A program made the translations under genes and the position numbers. 64,000 nt of DNA from Yarrowia lipolytica (Eukaryota > Ascomycota > Dipodascomycetes > Dipodascales), in NCBI RefSeq assembly GCF_001761485.1, contig NC_090774.1:3162001-3226000 (forward strand). Direction: 5' to 3'. A model generated the notes under the pieces. The model searched no databases, had not been told where the DNA came from, and saw nothing but the letters and a program-made list of their open reading frames with translations. The number at the start of each line of letters is the position of its first letter. Position 1 is the stretch's first letter. Below are positions 33,402 through 44,314 of this stretch, piece after piece.

Positions 33402-34638
33402 GTTTGTGGCTTGTTGCTGTGGGACCGAAAAAGATCTCAGATATCGTTTGTCGATGAAGAGTCTTGTAGTGAGAGATTTAGCTCGGAGGGGCGGTTGAGA
33501 GTTATTTCCCAACAGAATAGAGCCTAACCTGCTGGCGGGTCACATAACCCGGAAAAACTTTTCGAGCTAATTTTCCGAGTGCTCAGCAGCGCGTTGCGCG
33601 GAAGTGGAGTGGAAATGACGGTTATAGAACGACTCAATTCCCAGACTGGATACACTGGCAATGTTTTGTCACACATTTTTGGTCAAAACAAGCGCAACTA
33701 CCTTGGTATTACAACGTTCTAGTGACACGTCCACCCGGACTAATTTAGGTTGGTCCCCCACGTCACACAGAGGACTAAAGAGGAGAGCCTACTGCTGTGT
33801 ACACGAGAGTGAGTGGCTATTGGCGGTAGCAAAAATGGGGGTCCAAGACGAGCGTAAAGCTCAACACGCTCAGAAGTCCGATTATCGGAGCTTGGAATTA
33901 CTAACCAAGACGCACATGTCACGTGAACACAATATAATACATGGTGCGTCCCTCGAGGATCTACCCTGTTGGTGTCTACTATCGGAATAATCTAGATGCA
34001 AACATAGCTATGAGCTTCAGCTATACGGGGGCGTGGACTGGACGTACGTACAGAGCAGGTGTACAGCAGTAAATATGTACAAGTCTGTAGGAAGGGAGCA
34101 AAAACCACCAATTGAACAGTGTGCGGTTTTGACGTGCATGCATACACACAAGAGGCACTGCTTGGTGTTGAGACAGCAAGTTGAGATAGGAGCGGGCAGT
34201 AACATATTAGATACAGGACCCTAAGTGCCTGTACTTGTATATCTAATGTGCGCTATGTGCAGTGTCTACTGTATGTATCCCAATTGTACATCGCCAAGTA
34301 ACATTTTACATTGTACAGTACAGTAATGACTTTCAGTGTGTGCATTCAACGATCATTTATTTCCCACATAATTACAGTAGCCCAACATGACTACTTAATA
34401 TTAGCACAACTTTTGGCTGGGTGAAATTTCTGACGTCAACGGCGATTGGGAATGTTGAGCTTTAGCCAAGTACAAATACAACAGTTGGGCCATATCGGCT
34501 ACGCAAATCCGCACGAATCTATGCTAATACTTTCGTTATAGGGCTTCTGTTAGAACAGCAAGTGTTTTTTGAGTACCAGTGGGGTTGTCTGAGCGGGTGT
34601 GCTTTGCTACAACTCCTGATTGTTGTTGTGGGAGTGCC
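33402..34638. other. intergenic, no gene seen
   Basis: PDB1 promoter and SVP26 3' region. It has a CACGTG near 33918 and TACTGTA/TACAAGT motifs at 34076-34330. No coding frame is convincing. Confidence 0.6.
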
Positions 34639-35565
34639 TTAAATAGGCATCTGACCCACCCGCTTGTAGCCAAACATCTCGCCGATCTTGAACCAGAGGT
34701 TTCGAAGAGGATCGACGACAATTTTGGCCAGCGAGGCGCCTCGTCGCTTCTGCTCACCGCCCTGGACTTCGTTGGTGCTGGGCAGAACGTAGTCCGAGGC
34801 ACTGAGGGAGATGAAGAGTGAAAAGGGCACAAGCCAGATGCAGATGACAAAGTAGGACGCCACTTGAGCAAAGGGCAGCCGGGTCTCTCCTACGTAGTCC
34901 AGATTGTGGTATCGAATAGACGCCGGGGGAAGCTCAGGGTCCGAGAAGTGGGAGAACCAGAGGAAGTGATTAATGAGGACGAGCACAGCACTTCCAATAA
35001 AAGTTGGAGAGGTCAATTCAATCATAGGGAACCGCTTCAGATTCTGTAGATACACCATCTGTGAGCCCACGGACATGACGGACAACCAGAAGGGGAAGCC
35101 ATCAATGAGCCACAGCAGAACGTCGACTGTGATGATGAAGTAGATGAGCCGGTAGAGAGACTTACGGGCGATTGAGGTGTGCTCTTCAACTAGCTCTGAG
35201 AGGTAGTAGAGGCCAGAAGCTGTGTTAGTGTCTATGCAGGCGTGTACACGCGTCCAGACGAGATGTTTCCGAGTGTTAACAGGGCAGAGTTGAATGATCA
35301 GAGGATAAGGCTGAATATCGGCGAGAAACACAACCAATACTTGAACAGATGAGCTCCCGATCTTCAACTTCAATTCGTCTTCACGCAAACGGCCCAGTGG
35401 CAACCTTCTCATCTTGCACGATTAGCACAGGCTCACCAACACCTGTCGTACCATGAGTATTAAAAAAAAAACCACACAAACCTCTCCATTTCACTCACCA
35501 ATAGCTCCGGTAAGGAACAGAAAGCCGAATAAGGATCCGACCCATGAAAGCAATAACAAAATCAT
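34639..35565 (-). CDS. SVP26: SVP26/TEX261 family COPII cargo adaptor (one intron)
   Basis: Two exons encode 215 residues. Exon 1 is 35565-35499 (MILLLLSWVGSLFGFLFLTG and onward) and exon 2 is 35219-34639; the intron (35498-35220, 279 nt) has GTGAGT at one end and CACTAACACAG at the other. The join restores the family block IASGLYYLSELVEEHT. Four hydrophobic segments, SPTFIGSAVLVLINHFLWF and SLFISLSASDYVLPST match Svp26, which recruits Golgi mannosyltransferases into COPII vesicles at the ER. The reading frame continues upstream of exon 2 into the intron, but that sequence is not family-like. Start and splice are supported by alignment to the yeast N-terminus from memory. It shares a 250-bp bidirectional promoter with LTN1. 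Confidence 0.9.
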
Positions 35566-35815
35566 CGTGTCGTATTCTTCGTCGCGTTATACTGGTTTCG
35601 CGATAAAAGGCAACGCCCGATCTGGCCATATCCCTAATCCTGCTTTCTTCCCAAAAGCTGGCTTTTTCAACTTTAGTGCGTGACGTAATCTTTAGACTGA
35701 AATATTCGCAGCAAGCTCTCCCCTTGCGTACAGCTCAGACCGCAGTTCATCATACATGCATATACAGATCAGGATATCGCAACAGTCTAATAGAACCGCC
35801 TGATCCGACACAAAA

Positions 35816-38800
35816 ATGAGGTGAGTACTCACAGAGACACTGTCAGCGTTACAACGCAACTAACCCAGTTTTGCATTTGGAAGCAGTGGAACGTCTTTCA
35901 ACTCCGGTGTCTCCTTTAGCTACATCACTGGAGTTCCTGATACAAAGGCCGTTACGCCTCCAGCACGAACGGTACTGTTCAAAAACCTGCTGAAACGAGA
36001 TGCAAGCACCAGAGAAAAAGCCATCTCCGAGTTGCTGACCCAGCTCCAAGCCAAGAACCCAGAGACCCTCGACAAGACCACATATTACGCCTGGATCCAG
36101 CTTTACGCTAAGCTAGCTATCGACATTAGCCGAGTAGTACGAGATAAGGCACACCGATGCCAGGGATACATTTGCAGCATTCTGGGTCCCCAGAGTGTTC
36201 CCCATTTGGGCGATGCCATCTGTCCTTGGCTTTTGGGAACTGTCGATTCTGACAGACAGGTTGCTATGGCAGCCATGCAGTCTCTGGATATCGCCTTCCC
36301 GGACCCTGAGAAGAGGGGCAAGTTTCTCAAGACATTCCGAAAGAGCTGTGTCACCACTCTGGTGGAAGCTCTCCGAACAGAGACAAAGGACTCACTTTCT
36401 GACGACCGATTCGTCACCAAGGAGGAGGCGGATGCCAAGTTCAACCGGTTCCGATCGTCCGGAATCGCTTTACTAGGAAACTTGCTACCATTCAAGCAAT
36501 CCGAGCTTGACGAGGGATGCGAGGACATTCTGCATGATGATAAACTATGGAACTCGGTCACCTCTGACGACTCTGCTTTGGCCCAAGCAGTTATCACCCT
36601 GGCTTCTAAGATGATCACTGACGACTCTCTGCATGAGACCTTCTCCAACACCCTCCTTAGAAAGGGTCTTGGATCTATCAATCCCGGCTGCATCTCTACT
36701 TACACTAAACTTATCACAAAGCTGACCGTGACCAATCCAGAGATCTGGTCCATGGCCAAGAAACCCCTTACTCCCCAACTGAGCAAGTACCTACGGACCT
36801 CAAAAGCGTGGAACGAGATTCCTGTTCTTATTGAGGCCATCAACAGAACTTCCTTGGCTACAGATATGGACAAATTGATGGCTGACTTCCTGTCTGGCGT
36901 CACTTCTGATGAATCACCAGGTGCATGGATCTGCTTCTTTGACACCATTGCGAAGATCGCCAACACCAGTCAGCTTGGAGCCGCCCTTTCTCAGCTCGGG
37001 AAGCTCAAGGAGATCATTCGACCCAGGGGGTTGTGTAATGCTACTCTCACTCCCACGGGTCAGATGTATCCTTATGTTTCTAACCTAGCTCGAGCATGCC
37101 ATTCTGAGTTCGAGACAGCCTACAATGCCGCCATCACTCGAACTACCGAGAAGAAGGATTTCCTTACATTCGAGAAACTGATGCAACTCACTGCTTTCTT
37201 GATGGAAGATGAACCTCTCCGTCCTATTCTTGGACCTGGTATTGAAGCTATCTTCACTTTTCCCGTTGAGAAGGCTACAAAGGCTCTGCTCTACCCCGTG
37301 AACAAGTTCCATCTTCTTAGTGAGTCTCTTCAGAACAAGTTCATTGAGTTCACCATGGCTCTGCCTCTCCACTTTACTGCAGATAACGTCGGGCTTTTGC
37401 TCGACCTGGCCCAAGATATGGCTCGAAAGATGCCCGCCGAAGATGTTGACAAGTTCTTTGCCATCACCACCGATAACATTGCAAAAGTGGAAGACACTGA
37501 GACTCGACAGAATCTCCTGCATGCATTTGTCTCTTCCCACTGGCCTACTACGCTTCCCGACTCTGTGGTCACCCTACTTGAGGGCACCCTGGACCACAGC
37601 TCTACAGCTCTTCTGCTCAAAGGCTCTTTCACAGATGAACAGAAGAAGGCTCTCTTCTCACATTTTGAGGATGACCTTCTAGGCGATCCCACTGCTCTTG
37701 AGGATCTCTCTGATGGTGTTCTTACTCGACTGTGTGACGGATTCCTCGTTGACAATAGAAGCATCCTCTTCGAAGACGTTATGTTCGAGCCTTTCATCGA
37801 GAAGCTGCTTGGAAAAATCGAGGAGCTTGAGTACACTAACAAGGAACTAGCCTCCAAGCTGGCTGAGCAGTGTGTCAAGGCTGGACTCAAGGACTATCTT
37901 TTGAGCTCTGGAGTTCGTGACTTCATTGCCGATCTGTCCAAGCGCGTGGCTGTTCCATGGCTTTTTGAGGCTTGTCAGCTGTTTTTGACCAAGCTGCAGA
38001 ACCTCCTGCAGTATGATCTGTCTCCATCTCTAACGGTTACGTCCAAGTTCGGAGGAGCTGTTCTGTTTGAGCAGTTCGTTGGTCCTGATGAACTTGCAGG
38101 TGTCAAACCTGAGCCTCGTCTCATTGACGAAGCCCTCGGCCTTTTTGGCTTCATGTTCACCCTCGATAAGATCAAGCCTGTTGACGACACTCTAGTAGAG
38201 TATGTGACTGTTGCCAAGAAGTACACTGAACTTAACAGTGTGACCACGGACTTTGATTTCGATCGGTACGCTGCTTTTGCTTCTATGAACGCCCTATCGA
38301 ATGATCTCAAGACCAAATTCGAGGACAACAGCAAACTCAACGGACCTGCCGCATTCTATTATGCTCAGATTGTCGCCGATACAACTGTTCCAGTTGGTAC
38401 CGTGAATGTGCGAAAGCTAGTACAGGAAGAAAAGTATACTGAGGCTCTGATTGACATTGTTTCTCGATCCGAGGAGGATTTCCAACAGACTCTCAGCTAC
38501 TTGGCTTCTGAGATTCCTTCTGTTTCTGCCTTGGAGATTGAAGCAAAAAGCGGTTTCAACCGACTGGTTCTCATCAATTGCATCTTCGAATGTTCCGAGT
38601 ACGAACTTGACATACCTCTTCAGCGACTTAGTATGATGACCAACACTCTTTTCGACTGGTGTTTGGAGGCTGAGAATGCCTTTGAGTTGGACTTCATCCC
38701 GATTCGAGCTGAGATAGCCAAGCTCATCTTGCATCTTGAGGACCAGGATGTTTCGCGAGACTTGTACGAGAAGTTCCTGTCCTTTGTTATTGAGGGTCTC

Positions 38801-40141
38801 AACATTCTGTCAAGTTTGGATAAGGATACTATTGACGGCGATATTGCCGAGATTGTCGATGGCTTCCGTCTCCAGCTGTTCAAGATTCTGGCTACCTACT
38901 TCAACAACAAGGAGACTAACCCTGTTCTGGCCGAGGTCTGGAAGGAGGAGATTGACAGTGTGTGGGAGGATCTTGCCGGCCATTTCTGTACTTACGTCAC
39001 TTCTCCTTCTCCCCTTGCCGTCAAGGTGGACCGCCTTCTTGGACGAATTGCTGTTCACGTTCCGATCAAGTACTTTGAGCTCGACAAACTGTTTGGTGTT
39101 GTGGCTCGGTCTTCTCCCGATTGCCAGTTTGCTGCTACCAAGCTTGCTCTTAAGATGATTCCTGACCAGCAGGAGGAGCTCTCTATCAACGTTGAGCTTG
39201 CCAAGACTAAGGTTGCCAGTGAACATGACGATGAGGACCACAACATCGACGTAACTCTTTCCCCTGAGCTGCGGTCCGTTGTTGAGTCTGCTGAGCCTGG
39301 TTCTTCCCGGTTCCTTCTGGCTTGGATTCTCATCTTGGATCATCTCGATGCCTCATCTTATGCCATTAAGCAGGTGTACCTTGATCAGCTCAAATCTTCT
39401 GATGCTGTCAACGACATGCTTACCTGCATTTCTGAGATGGTCCAGACCAACCCCTCTACCAAGAACCATACTGCCTTTCCTAAGACTCTGGACCTCTCTG
39501 TTCTTGCAGCGCATCTTTATTACCGAGCACTGGTCCATCTTGGATCTATCACCCGTCTGTGGTTCGCTGACATCAAGAAGCGATCTGTTGCTCTTGCTGT
39601 CAAGGAGACCACTAAGAAGCACTTCTCCCCTCAGCTTATCGAAGACGAGATGGAGCGAGTCGAGGAGCTTCTCAATAAGGCTTCTTTGGATGACAGCATG
39701 TCTGTGCGGTTCAACAAGCAAACACACGAGGTTCGAGCTACCTACCTTGTTGACGAGCAGAAGATGGAGATCTCCATTGTTATTCCAGATGACTACCCTC
39801 TGTCCGCCGTAACTGTTGAGGGCGCAGTTCGAGTGGGTGTTCGAGAGAACAAGTGGCGAGCATGGCTACTGGCTTCTCAGGCCATTGTTGCCAACAAGAA
39901 CGGTACTATTGTTGATGCTCTGGAACTTTTCAAGAAGAACATTTCTCTTCACTTCTCTGGTGTGACCGAGTGTGCCATTTGTTATTCTATTTTGCATCAG
40001 GACAAGTCCTTGCCTTCCAAGACTTGTGGCACTTGTAAGAACAAGTTTCACAGTGACTGTTTGTACAAGTGGTTTAAGAGCAGTAACTCTTCCACCTGTC
40101 CTCTGTGTCGAAGCACCTTCAGCTTCCGAGTCGGCAAGTAG
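35816..40141 (+). CDS. RKR1: listerin E3 ubiquitin ligase (one intron, 5-nt first coding exon)
   Basis: Exon 1 contributes only ATGAG (35816-35820); the intron is 35821-35868 (48 nt, GTGAGT...CTAACCCAG); exon 2 runs 35869-40141. The product is 1425 residues, starting MSFAFGSSGTSFNSG. This N-terminal block, conserved in Ltn1, binds the 60S/Rqc2 side. A long helical HEAT-like middle follows. At the C-terminus there is an RWD-like region and a RING-variant finger with CAICYSIL, CGTCKNKFHSDC and CPLCRSTF. Ltn1/Rkr1 ubiquitinates stalled nascent chains on 60S subunits in ribosome-associated quality control. Length is close to the family (about 1560 in Saccharomyces). Without the intron the first in-frame ATG would drop the conserved N-terminus, which supports the splice. 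Confidence 0.93.
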
Positions 40142-41351
40142 TCCATGTATATATGTACTATTAATGAATTGTATTTTATAGAAGCCATTGGCCACATCAA
40201 TTTGCATAAGATAATTTTGTCATTTGTTACAAATGTGCAATTACAATACATACTTACTATAAGGTGGGAAGCTCCTGTTGTCCATCACCAAAACTTTTGG
40301 GAGGAGAAGCGAAGGTACATTTTATAGGCACTCCAGGTTCCCCGGTTCGAACAGTGCTACTTGTACCCGGAACCTTCTTAAGGTATGTAAATGTGAATTT
40401 GTCCATGACTGGCTATCCCACGATAGTCAACATGCATCATCTTTATCTAACTCACATTCCACCAAGTGGCACTCTCCTTGAATCGGCGTGGCTCGAACAC
40501 CTATTTCAAGCTCCACTTTTTAGCACGTACTGTATGTACTTGCCTTGGCGCAGTAGAGTTTGGGAAGGAGTCCAAGTTTCCGAGGTCACGGTACAGGTGT
40601 TATAAACCTCAAAGGGTTTGGTGGGATGTGCAAGTGAAACGAGAAGTGTTTACGAGAGAGACTTCATACCCAGGTTGCTAACTCCTGAACTTCAGAACTT
40701 TGCACTAATCATTTCAAGGTCAAATAACTCCCTATTGTGTGTGCCAGCTTACTCGTCCCACCTTGTATGCCAACAGAAAGCCAATTTACCGACGAGCGTA
40801 GTTTCTGGTCCCAACGAAATGAGGGGGATCGGGACGTAGCAAATCAAGCAAGCACCCACTGTTGCTGTCTGATTAGGTCATCCAAACGGCTCATACTGTA
40901 GAAAGGAAGTCTTCTGGTGCAGCCATCCATCAGTTGTCCAATCCTTTAACATGCCCGAAAATACCCCAAGCTGCACCAGCCACGCTTCTTGGATGCAATA
41001 TTTTCCCTAATTTTGCACGTGGCTGAAGTTTAACGTGGCATTGACCCAAGGGCGTGTCTGACGGACAGGTACAAGAGTTATGGGTTGAGAACGGCACAAA
41101 AACAGACGGGGAAAACGATTGCGTTACACCTCTGGCTGTCGGGCAATTCCATACTCTATGGCAATCGATCTCGAGTTTCTATACGTGCATGCAAGGTCAT
41201 ATGTTGCCTCTAAACTTTTTCCAACGACAAACGTTCAGCAGCACACTGGTCTGTTTGGATCGATACCCTAACCTCCCGACTGAAAGTTTTTTATGCAAAG
41301 AATCTGGGAAAAAAATACCCTTTCCTCCTTACACACTTTCAAAGACTCAAA
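40142..41351. other. intergenic, no gene seen
   Basis: LTN1 3' region and the TCTP promoter. Open frames (for example 40264-40605) lack domains. A CACGTG lies near 41017. Confidence 0.6.
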
Positions 41352-41936
41352 ATGATTATTTTCAAGGTGAGTATCGAACAATCGCATCACACGCGTGGTG
41401 CAATTGGCCACAGAGGCCGCCCATTGCGAGCCCCAAACTAACCGCAGGACGTTATTTCCAACGATGAGATGTGCTCTGATGCCTTCGAGCCCAAGGTTGT
41501 TGACAATGTTGTCTACGAGGTCGACTGTACCATGATCCAGGTCGCTGAGGGTGACGTCGATATCGGTGCTAACCCCTCTGCCGAGGACGCCGAGGAGGGT
41601 GTTGACTCTGACGTCCAGACCGTCAACAACGTTGTCCACTCTTTCCGACTCCAGTCCACTGGATTCGACAAGAAGTCCTACCTCACCTACCTCAAGGGTT
41701 ACATGAAGTCCATCAAGAACTACCTTGCTGAGAACAAGCCCGAGGAGGTCGAGAACTTCGAGAAGGGTGCCCAGGCTTACGCCAAGAAGATTGTTGCCAA
41801 CTTCAAGGACTTCGACTTCTACACTGGTGAGTCCATGGACCCCGATGGAATGGTTGCCCTCCTCAACTACCGAGAGGACGGTACCACCCCTTACCTTATC
41901 TTCTGGAAGCACGGTATCAAGGAGGAGAAGATCTAA
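41352..41936 (+). CDS. TMA19: translationally controlled tumour protein (one intron)
   Basis: Exon 1 is 41352-41366 (MIIFK), the intron 41367-41447 (81 nt, GTGAGT...CTAACCGCAG), exon 2 41448-41936. The spliced protein is 167 residues, the usual TCTP length. Family features: MIIFKDVISNDEMCSDAF at the start, the TCTP signature region VVDNVVYEVDCTMI, the helical hairpin KKSYLTYLKGYMKSIKNYL and the end YREDGTTPYLIFWKHGIKEE. TCTP/Tma19 is an abundant cytosolic protein that associates with ribosomes and, under stress, with mitochondria. Codon use is extremely biased, as expected for very high expression. The first exon is recovered from the conserved MIIFKD start. Confidence 0.96.
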
Positions 41937-42086
41937 GAAAATAGTAATAGAATTGATTAGTATTTGAGATTACAAAAAGAGCGTGTCAAGTCGTACACTA
42001 CAACGCAGGTAGAAATTTCCCAACCACTGTCATACAAGGAATGTCATTCATTAGTCGTCATATGTTCGTTAGTTAGTTCGCTGAGC

Positions 42087-43463
42087 TCAGTTTCTCACCT
42101 TGCACTCGTCAAAGATGTTCTTGGGAACAGAACTGTTGGTCCACTTGCCAACAAAGTCGTCAAACTTGATCCAGGACAGATCGCCGAGGTTGGATCGAAT
42201 GGGCTGACCGGAGTAAAGAACTCGAATGAAGTGCTCGTTCTTGAGCTTCCAAAGCTCCAGTGCAATGTTGGAGCCCATTCCAGGCCATCGCAGGGTCTTA
42301 ATACCCAGAGAAGCGGTTAAAGGTGCCACATCTCCATCGTGAGCAAAGACGTGATGGTACTTTATAGAGGAAGTACCGTTGACAACCTGTTGGAGCTGAG
42401 CAACAAGCTCGCCAATCAAAACACCGGCCTTGAGCTTTACGTAGTTGGTAGCGTTATTCTGGGTGACGTAGTGGTAGTTGTACTCCCAATCTCCGGCCTT
42501 GAATACAGTGTTGGCAGCAGTGTCGTTCACAGAAGGAGGCAGAGCGTAGCCGTTGCAGAGTCGGGCCTGGAAGTTATCGTTGTAGTGGTCCCAGTCGCTG
42601 TTCCAGTCGCTGACATTGGTCTTAAAGGCCGTCTTGAACTCCGTCTGCAGGGGGTTGAGCACCTGCATGTGTTCCTGGAACTCATCAGACTTCTTCCACG
42701 TAGCGTCATAAGCGTCTCGCTGGTCACAGGGGTAGTTGGATCCAATTGAGTCAATTTGCTCATCCTGTTGGTGCAGAGGTAGAGTGTCTCGAAGGTAAGG
42801 CCACAGACCTCGAAGAACTCCTCCGGCAGACTGCTGGGTCAGAGCTTTGGTAGAAGATCGAAGCCAGACGGTCTCGGGAGTGGGGTACTTGGGAAGGAGA
42901 CCAAGTTTATCTCCGTAGACGGCCCAGAGGTCTCGTCCATGTGTGATACCGTCGGCAAAGCCACCGGATGTCAGCTGGGGGAACTGACAAGTGGTGTTGG
43001 GGTCATGGGTGGTGGAGAATGGGTTAACAGAGGGGTCTGAGTAAGTGGAGGCGTACACGTGCACGGGGTCTCGCTGGGTAGCCCGGTTGGCAGGGCCTCC
43101 ATACAAGAAAGGCAGAAAGTCTGAACACGAGTACGCAATATCTTCTCCCTCCGGGAATGTATGGTAAGCAGATCGCTTCTGATGTCTCTGAACGTAGGTC
43201 AAAGCCACGATCTGGGCATCCTTCTGGGAAGGCAGCTCGTAGGTGTCGTCTCTGGGGTGGGGCATAAAGCAGTAGTTATACTCGCCGTACTTTTCTGTGT
43301 CGGGAGTACCTCCTACAGAGCCCACTGGGATGGCCGAGTAGGAGGAGTTGCCTGTCTGCACTACACACCCAGGGTCAACAATATCAGGGTAGAAGGTGTC
43401 AATGGTTTTGTTGTCCCAAGCCAGGACAGCAGTGGCTAGCGAAATGAGAGCGGCGGTTCGCAT
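42087..43463 (-). CDS. secreted histidine acid phosphatase, copy 1
   Basis: A 458-residue secreted enzyme of the histidine phosphatase (PHO5/phytase-like) branch. Signal peptide: about residues 1-15 (MRTAALISLATAVLA). The catalytic Arg-His pair is in YVQRHQKRSAYHT (RHQKR at 93-97), where the usual Gly of RHGxR is Gln, and the proton-donor pair is HD in HHVFAHDGDVAPL. Several NxS/T sites suggest heavy glycosylation, and paired Cys residues fit the family disulfides. It would release phosphate from organic esters in the cell wall or medium. It is a close paralogue of the gene at 44315-45745, same orientation, with 851 bp between them. Substrate range is not predictable by eye. Confidence 0.88.
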   Translation of the reverse strand: MRTAALISLATAVLAWDNKTIDTFYPDIVDPGCVVQTGNSSYSAIPVGSVGGTPDTEKYGEYNYCFMPHPRDDTYELPSQKDAQIVALTYVQRHQKRSAYHTFPEGEDIAYSCSDFLPFLYGGPANRATQRDPVHVYASTYSDPSVNPFSTTHDPNTTCQFPQLTSGGFADGITHGRDLWAVYGDKLGLLPKYPTPETVWLRSSTKALTQQSAGGVLRGLWPYLRDTLPLHQQDEQIDSIGSNYPCDQRDAYDATWKKSDEFQEHMQVLNPLQTEFKTAFKTNVSDWNSDWDHYNDNFQARLCNGYALPPSVNDTAANTVFKAGDWEYNYHYVTQNNATNYVKLKAGVLIGELVAQLQQVVNGTSSIKYHHVFAHDGDVAPLTASLGIKTLRWPGMGSNIALELWKLKNEHFIRVLYSGQPIRSNLGDLSWIKFDDFVGKWTNSSVPKNIFDECKVRN

Positions 43464-44314
43464 ATTGGCGGTATGTGTGGAGCTCCTGTGACGATTGTTG
43501 GTTCATTAAGTAGTACCACTTTTTTGAGTGCGTAATAATCAAGTGATTACTTGCACGATAGTTTAACTTAAGTTGGGTCGAGCGGCAGACGCCAGAGAGG
43601 CACACTAAGAGAGTACCGGAAACAGTATTTGAGTGATGTTTGAGGGGAAAAGGGAGAATAATGGAGGGAGTTGGTTATTTAACGCACAATTGATGTCTAT
43701 TTATATATTTTTGAGACTCGTTCTCCTATCAATTGTATCACTCAAGACCGTCTCACCCACCCGCTACTCTCGTTAAACTTCGATGAGAGAGACGCACATG
43801 TTTCAATACTGCGAGGTTATACGCTGACGACGAGACTTTCAGCTGCGGACTTCAAGCTTCCAATTTGATACTACCGGACCTGAAATTGACACGGCCCTCG
43901 TCTTGGCGTTGATCGATTAGGTGATATTGGACCGGTTATTTTCAAACAAAGATTGTGTCTCACTTCGACTAAGTGGGCGTATCAGGCACGAGACGGTGAA
44001 GGCGTGTAGCTACTTGGGCTGTAGGTTGAAACTATCCGTATCATATATCAGGTATCAGTAGACTCATCTATTTTTACATTTCAAGGGGTTTACAGTATAC
44101 CCTACTGTAGAAAGGTATCTACTGCTTTTACAGTAGCTACGAGTACCCGCACTCGCAAATACTTTCACACGCTCCTGTTCACGAGTCTCTATTCAGATGA
44201 TCTTACAGTGGAGCCTTGCGTGTTGAGGTGCAATGATCACATGTCTCAGAGAGTAACAGCAGAATATATCCACATCTATTTATTTATTTGTGGCTATTTG
44301 TAATTGATCCGTAA
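43464..44314. other. intergenic, promoter of phosphatase copy 1
   Basis: Spacer between the tandem phosphatase genes. I see no CACGTG in it, only CACATG near 43796 and 44238. Confidence 0.6.
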
